Positions 60,021 through 64,000 of a stretch of 64,000 bases of DNA are shown piece after piece (the stretch's first letter is position 1; each line of letters opens with the position of its first letter). Below the pieces are notes generated by a model. The model was not told the DNA's origin and did not search any database. It worked only from the letters and a program-made list of their open reading frames with translations. Source of the DNA: Ischnura elegans (lineage: Eukaryota; Arthropoda; Insecta; Odonata; Coenagrionidae). The translations under genes and the position numbers were made by a program. Location of the stretch: the NCBI RefSeq assembly GCF_921293095.1, contig NC_060248.1, forward strand, positions 75,213,243 through 75,277,242. The letters run 5' to 3'.

Positions 60021-60370
60021 TGGCCCTCGAGCAGTTAATGAGGATGTGTTGGAGAGGGGCGACGCAATTGGCGGCTATGCCACCACACACACGCACGCTC
60101 CATGTGAAAGAGACCTTTATGGGTGGCGAGGAGAGAGAGAGAGGCTTGTTGGGGTGGTGCTGAGGGCAGCCTGCGTTGGAAATGACTGTGAGCATCGCTG
60201 CTTCTCCGTCGGGTGATGAGCCTATAGAGAAGGGGGCGCCAAAGCGACCCCGAAGTCACCGATTCGCAAGCGGCACCCATTCACTAACGCACTCACTCAC
60301 ATCGCGCATTCACTCACTCTGCGATTCAACTCGTAGGTTGATTTGGTTGGGTGAGGGCGGACGGACTTAG
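60020..60370. other. GC-richer segment; possible promoter or 5' exon, unproven
   Basis: A 350 bp segment with CpG-rich stretches and GAGA tracts, upstream of the fasciclin gene in an AT-rich region. Open frames on both strands show no signal peptide or domain. It could hold the gene's promoter, but nothing in the sequence proves that. Confidence 0.25.
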
Positions 60371-62265
60371 TCAATTGTGCACGACAGATTCGGGTGGTAA
60401 ATAATCAAGCAGTCTGTTGTTTTTCACTAGTTAATGTGGTTTTACTCCGCTGCAATGATTTCGTCGTCCCAGATGCATTTATCCCATAAAACATTAAGGT
60501 AAATTAAGGTACATTAAGGAGGTATTAAACTAAAAAGTCCACGAACTAAAAGTAAACTAATATATTTACGATAAGTCTTACTGGAAATGAAAGTTCAGCG
60601 GCCTTGGATTGGAAAACGGGTGGAGTAGCTTTTGAAAAGTCGCAAGTAATTCCTTTTTGATTTTCTTTAATTGCCCCACTTTTACTCAGGAAATTGTGAA
60701 TTTTTGAAATAAAAAATCAAATCTCCTAATTAAGTTAAAATAATCAGCCAGTCTATCGTATTTCACTAGTTAATGAGGGTAGAATGTTAATTAAACGAGG
60801 GAGGGGAAGGGAGAGATTAGGATTTTTAGATGGATTGAAAGGGAAAGTAGGCATTACAGTGAATTGAAGAAGGCATTGTTGGAAGGAAAGGGAGGCTCCC
60901 AGATTTCTTCTTTAGTGCTCCATGGAAACCTACCTTAATCGGTAGAATACTATAATAAAAAAATAAATGGTTTTACTCCTCTGCATTGATTTCACAAAGC
61001 TGAAAAATGAGTTTGACTTCTGGCAATTTTTTCATTTATAAAGGAAAAATAATATCGGTACACAAGTAGATAACTAATTACTCTATTTTCCGCCAATATG
61101 CGGGCTAATTCGTTTAGATTACACTTAAAATAGGAGGTTTTCTTCATAATTTCATATCCGAATGCCAACTTTCAAGCGGTTTATACACTTGGTTATTACC
61201 ACTACTGATAGAAAAATCCAAAATGTCCTCAGGATATAATGATAAAAGGGTGCTAAAGATTACTTCCCATGGAAAATTTTGAATGTACCAAACAATAGCT
61301 ATTTTCCAATTCATGGGGGCTGGACATTTCTTTCTAGCAATAATTATTTGAAATTTATTCGAGGGTATTTGGTAGTTTGTATAATATGGTACCAGTGGCA
61401 CTGAAAAAATTGAGAAGCATATTTTTCGGATTTTTCAGATCACGCCCTTGCAACCTTAAACCAATTGCACGAAGATGAGGGAGTGAGACTTTAATGTAAA
61501 CGATTTCTACAAAGTACTGGGGTTATTTATCTGATAAATACGAGCTAAACTTAAGACAATAGAAGCCACGATTGTAATTGTCACTAATCTTCGAGATGAG
61601 AGCAAAAAAGCGAGCGACAATTATTCCTGACCAACGATCTTCGCTTCTATGGCGCAGCAGTAAGCCACACCGGGCCTCGAAATGTCTGCGGAAGTGAACG
61701 CCGGCCCAGCTGGGGTCAGAGGGTCGTGGTGTGCAAGGCATCGCGCGTGACTCTACATTTGCATAATAAAGAGGATGGAACCTAAACACTCGCGCTGCAT
61801 AAAGCGTTCACGTCGGTCACGCTCCCACTAGGAAACGGAAAGGTTAGGGTTCCAAATCCCTGCTCAGTGTGAGTTGAGGACTAAGTTGGGTAAGAGCTGA
61901 TGAACGCTAAGGAGAAGTCTGGAAGTCCATGTATTATTGAAGTTTCGAGGAATTTTTATCGTTGATATAAATTCCTCGAAATCAAATTTTGGCCCAAACG
62001 ATAAAAATCGATTTCACATTGTCCGGAGGGCCACAATGTTGCACGTCACTTTTCAACCACATCAATAGAATTTAAAAAAACAAATATATGATTTCAAAGT
62101 GCAATAATCATTATTGGTTTAAAAGTGTAACCAATCAATAAAATAGTTGACATTGTTTATTCTTTAATAGTGTGTCGATATTTCGTTCTCGATAAAATGT
62201 TTTCTTTAGCTTCTGGAGGCCGCAAGAAATTAGCCGGCAGGCCGCGGATTGAAGACCTTTGCTCT
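60371..62265. other. No recognisable gene
   Basis: AT-rich DNA with short open frames only. A 13 bp-arm stem-loop lies at 61,947-61,983 (TTTCGAGGAATTT and AAATTCCTCGAAA). A GC-richer patch at 61,630-61,760 has no match I recognise. Confidence 0.5.
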
Positions 62266-62360
62266 ATATCTACACAATACCCTGCGAGCCGCCTTTAGGG
62301 TATCTACATCTACATAATACCCTGCGAGCCACCTCTAGGGTGTTTGGCAGGGGGAATCCT
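62266..62360 (-). repeat. Dispersed ATCTAC-type repeat, copy 4 (double head)
   Basis: TACCCTGCGAGCC occurs twice, each preceded by an ATCTACA run, followed by CACCTCTAGGGTGTTTGGCA and a G run. Same orientation as the 6,280 copy. Confidence 0.6.
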
Positions 62361-63779
62361 TCTTCATCCTTCAATATGCTATGTCTCACTTTCCACCCGG
62401 CTATCGAATACGTATCAATTTACCCTCCAAAATGTATATATTGCCTATGGATTCATACCAATCCTGAAATATTATGAATGATTTTACCTGAGCACGGATG
62501 GTGTCGGTATTACGTCAACACACTCTAGTGGCTAGGAAAACTAATTCCATTGCTGCGCATGAGGCAGTTGGGTATTCGGGAAGCGACCGTGTAATTTGGG
62601 TTTTGATCTCCATCAATTTCCTCCGTAGTGAAACTATTAAGTCACTGCTATTATTGACTTCAAATTACTCTAAAAACCCACTTAAAGGTACTGGACAGTT
62701 GGCATATTGATTTAATATTTCCTTGATGATCACAACACGTTGAAGCAATTTTTCCTGGTGTTTCAGTAACATTAGTTATCCCTTATCAACACATGAACGG
62801 AGTTCAACAGTTTTATGGTCTGAATAAATCATAATATTCCTGAAAAAAATACCATTAATACAAGTAAACTTGCACTAAAAGTGGGATTAAAATGTGAAAC
62901 AATCTTTACAACGGAAAATTGCCGTGGGAAAATTGGGATCGTTGGGACAATTAAAGAAGAGATTTCACTCTTGCTCAATTGGTTTTCTTCGTAATGTATT
63001 GGTCGTTAAACGTAAGCCATTATCGTGAAAATTTTCGGGACTATAGAGTACGATTTGGCTACAATTGTCAGTATCTCACATCTGAAAATTTTACCTCCAT
63101 ATTTTCTGTAATTTAGCATTTTTTATTTGAGGTGCAAGTAAATGTTGATAACATTGATAAAGGTTTGAATTTTATACGCTAAGCATTTCAAAAGGATTGC
63201 CAAAGTTTGAAGCAAGTAATAAGCCATCAAAAAATTTAATGCTGCCAGTTGAGCGGGTATGATACAGGCTGTTGTGGAGTATTTCAAGTCGGTAATAACC
63301 CAATGATTATCGTGAATGGTAAAGGATAGAATTTAATTTTAAAAATTAAACTAAAATAAAAAACTGTCCTCAATCACCTTTCTGAGGACCTATTTTCAGT
63401 ATGTGGGTTCTCTTCACTTGTTAACACTGATGCGCATTGACTGATAGTGATTACTTCAGGGTTTTTACGACGGATAGAATAACATTACCGAAGTGTCTAT
63501 GGTGTGTTATGCAAAACGATGTCTTCTCAGTGACGTCATGGCAAAGTTAGCAGTGCCGGAACGCGTTTTCCTTAAATTTTTTACGAGTGAAATATTACTA
63601 TGTGTGTTTTTTTATCACAAGTTATTATTTTCATTTTATTACAAAAGTTTTTGTTTTGGCTAATGTATAAATTAGAAATTTTGAGGCAAAAATAAAAAAA
63701 AGTGCTGTTTGACCACCATGTCTTTCGTTAACCAGTGCCAGCACCATGACACCACCGGGTGGAAGTTCTTAATATTGCT
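62361..63779. other. No recognisable gene
   Basis: AT-rich DNA, short featureless frames, no repeat identified. Confidence 0.5.
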
Positions 63780-63916
63780 TAAATGAGACTATAATAATTC
63801 CACAGGATATATGTTAAAACGACGCGTTTTGTTGTTACAAACTCGATTATCAAGTGCAACTTGAAACCCCGTCGTGTTAACATAAATCCTGTGGAAATAT
63901 TGCAGTGCCTCATTTA
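63780..63916. repeat. Hairpin with arms of about 46 bp
   Basis: Left arm 63,780-63,825 and right arm 63,870-63,916 are imperfect reverse complements (TTCCACAGGAT-TATGTTAA-ACGACG is the best-matched part, and TAAATGAG at the outer ends). The loop is about 44 bp. It may be a small fold-back MITE. No duplication was identified. Confidence 0.6.
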
Positions 63917-64000
63917 ACTATCATTACCGAAGATTACGCAGTGACTTGGAAATTCCCTATCCGTGAGACTCGGAGGAATTGGTCATTTCCCTTGCTGTAA

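Noticed and set aside
61830..61856. GGTTCCAAATCC resembling a tRNA B-box
   Set aside because: One base off consensus, and no A-box or cloverleaf can be drawn around it.
62150..62262. Possible right end of a hAT element (GGCCGCGGATTGAAGACC)
   Set aside because: No matching left end or 8 bp duplication could be found, so it was not annotated.

Overview
This 64 kb window is eukaryotic nuclear DNA, almost certainly from an arthropod and most likely an insect. The background is AT-rich and full of introns and decayed transposons, and all splice junctions I could place are GT-AG. No prokaryotic operon, CRISPR array or rRNA was seen. Two protein-coding genes can be supported, both incomplete at their 5' ends, and they point towards each other.

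Gene 1 (+ strand, 19,565-33,602) is a FAM110-family gene. Four very GC-rich exons sit in AT-rich introns of about 1.8-6.1 kb. All intron phases fit, and the ends of the protein match the conserved N- and C-terminal blocks of FAM110. The middle is a long, low-complexity Pro/Ala/Gly/Asp-rich expansion. The exon with the start codon was not found.

Gene 2 (- strand, 57,174 down to 46,329) is a secreted EMI plus four-FAS1-domain matricellular protein of the TGFBI/periostin/midline-fasciclin type. I reconstructed eleven exons whose phases are consistent throughout. The last coding exon holds only four codons plus stop. The signal-peptide exon lies upstream and was not identified.

The rest is repeat landscape. 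From 1 to 19.5 kb there is no recognisable gene, but there is a hAT MITE, two direct duplications (units of about 0.8 and 0.39 kb) and a pair of long inverted repeats of about 0.7 kb. The FAM110 introns hold two fold-back elements, a pogo/Tigger-like MITE, a TIR element and a 65 bp near-perfect palindrome. The convergent intergenic region (33.6-46.3 kb) holds pogo-like and piggyBac-like elements, a Penelope-like element (PLE) fragment with a frameshifted GIY-YIG endonuclease, and several hAT MITEs. The introns of gene 2 hold two hAT MITEs and a 1.4 kb pogo-type element with a broken DDE transposase. Upstream of gene 2 lie a G26-containing hAT MITE and a satellite of about 350 bp whose relatives also occur inside a gene 2 intron.

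The most interesting signal is the set formed by the PLE fragment (42.25-42.92 kb) and the two fold-back elements (24.79-25.02 and 29.40-29.69 kb). They share the same 3' tail. At least two of them carry a compact motif resembling a decayed hammerhead ribozyme, with a compensated stem between copies. The fold-backs therefore look like non-autonomous, PLE-mobilised elements built from inverted 3' ends.
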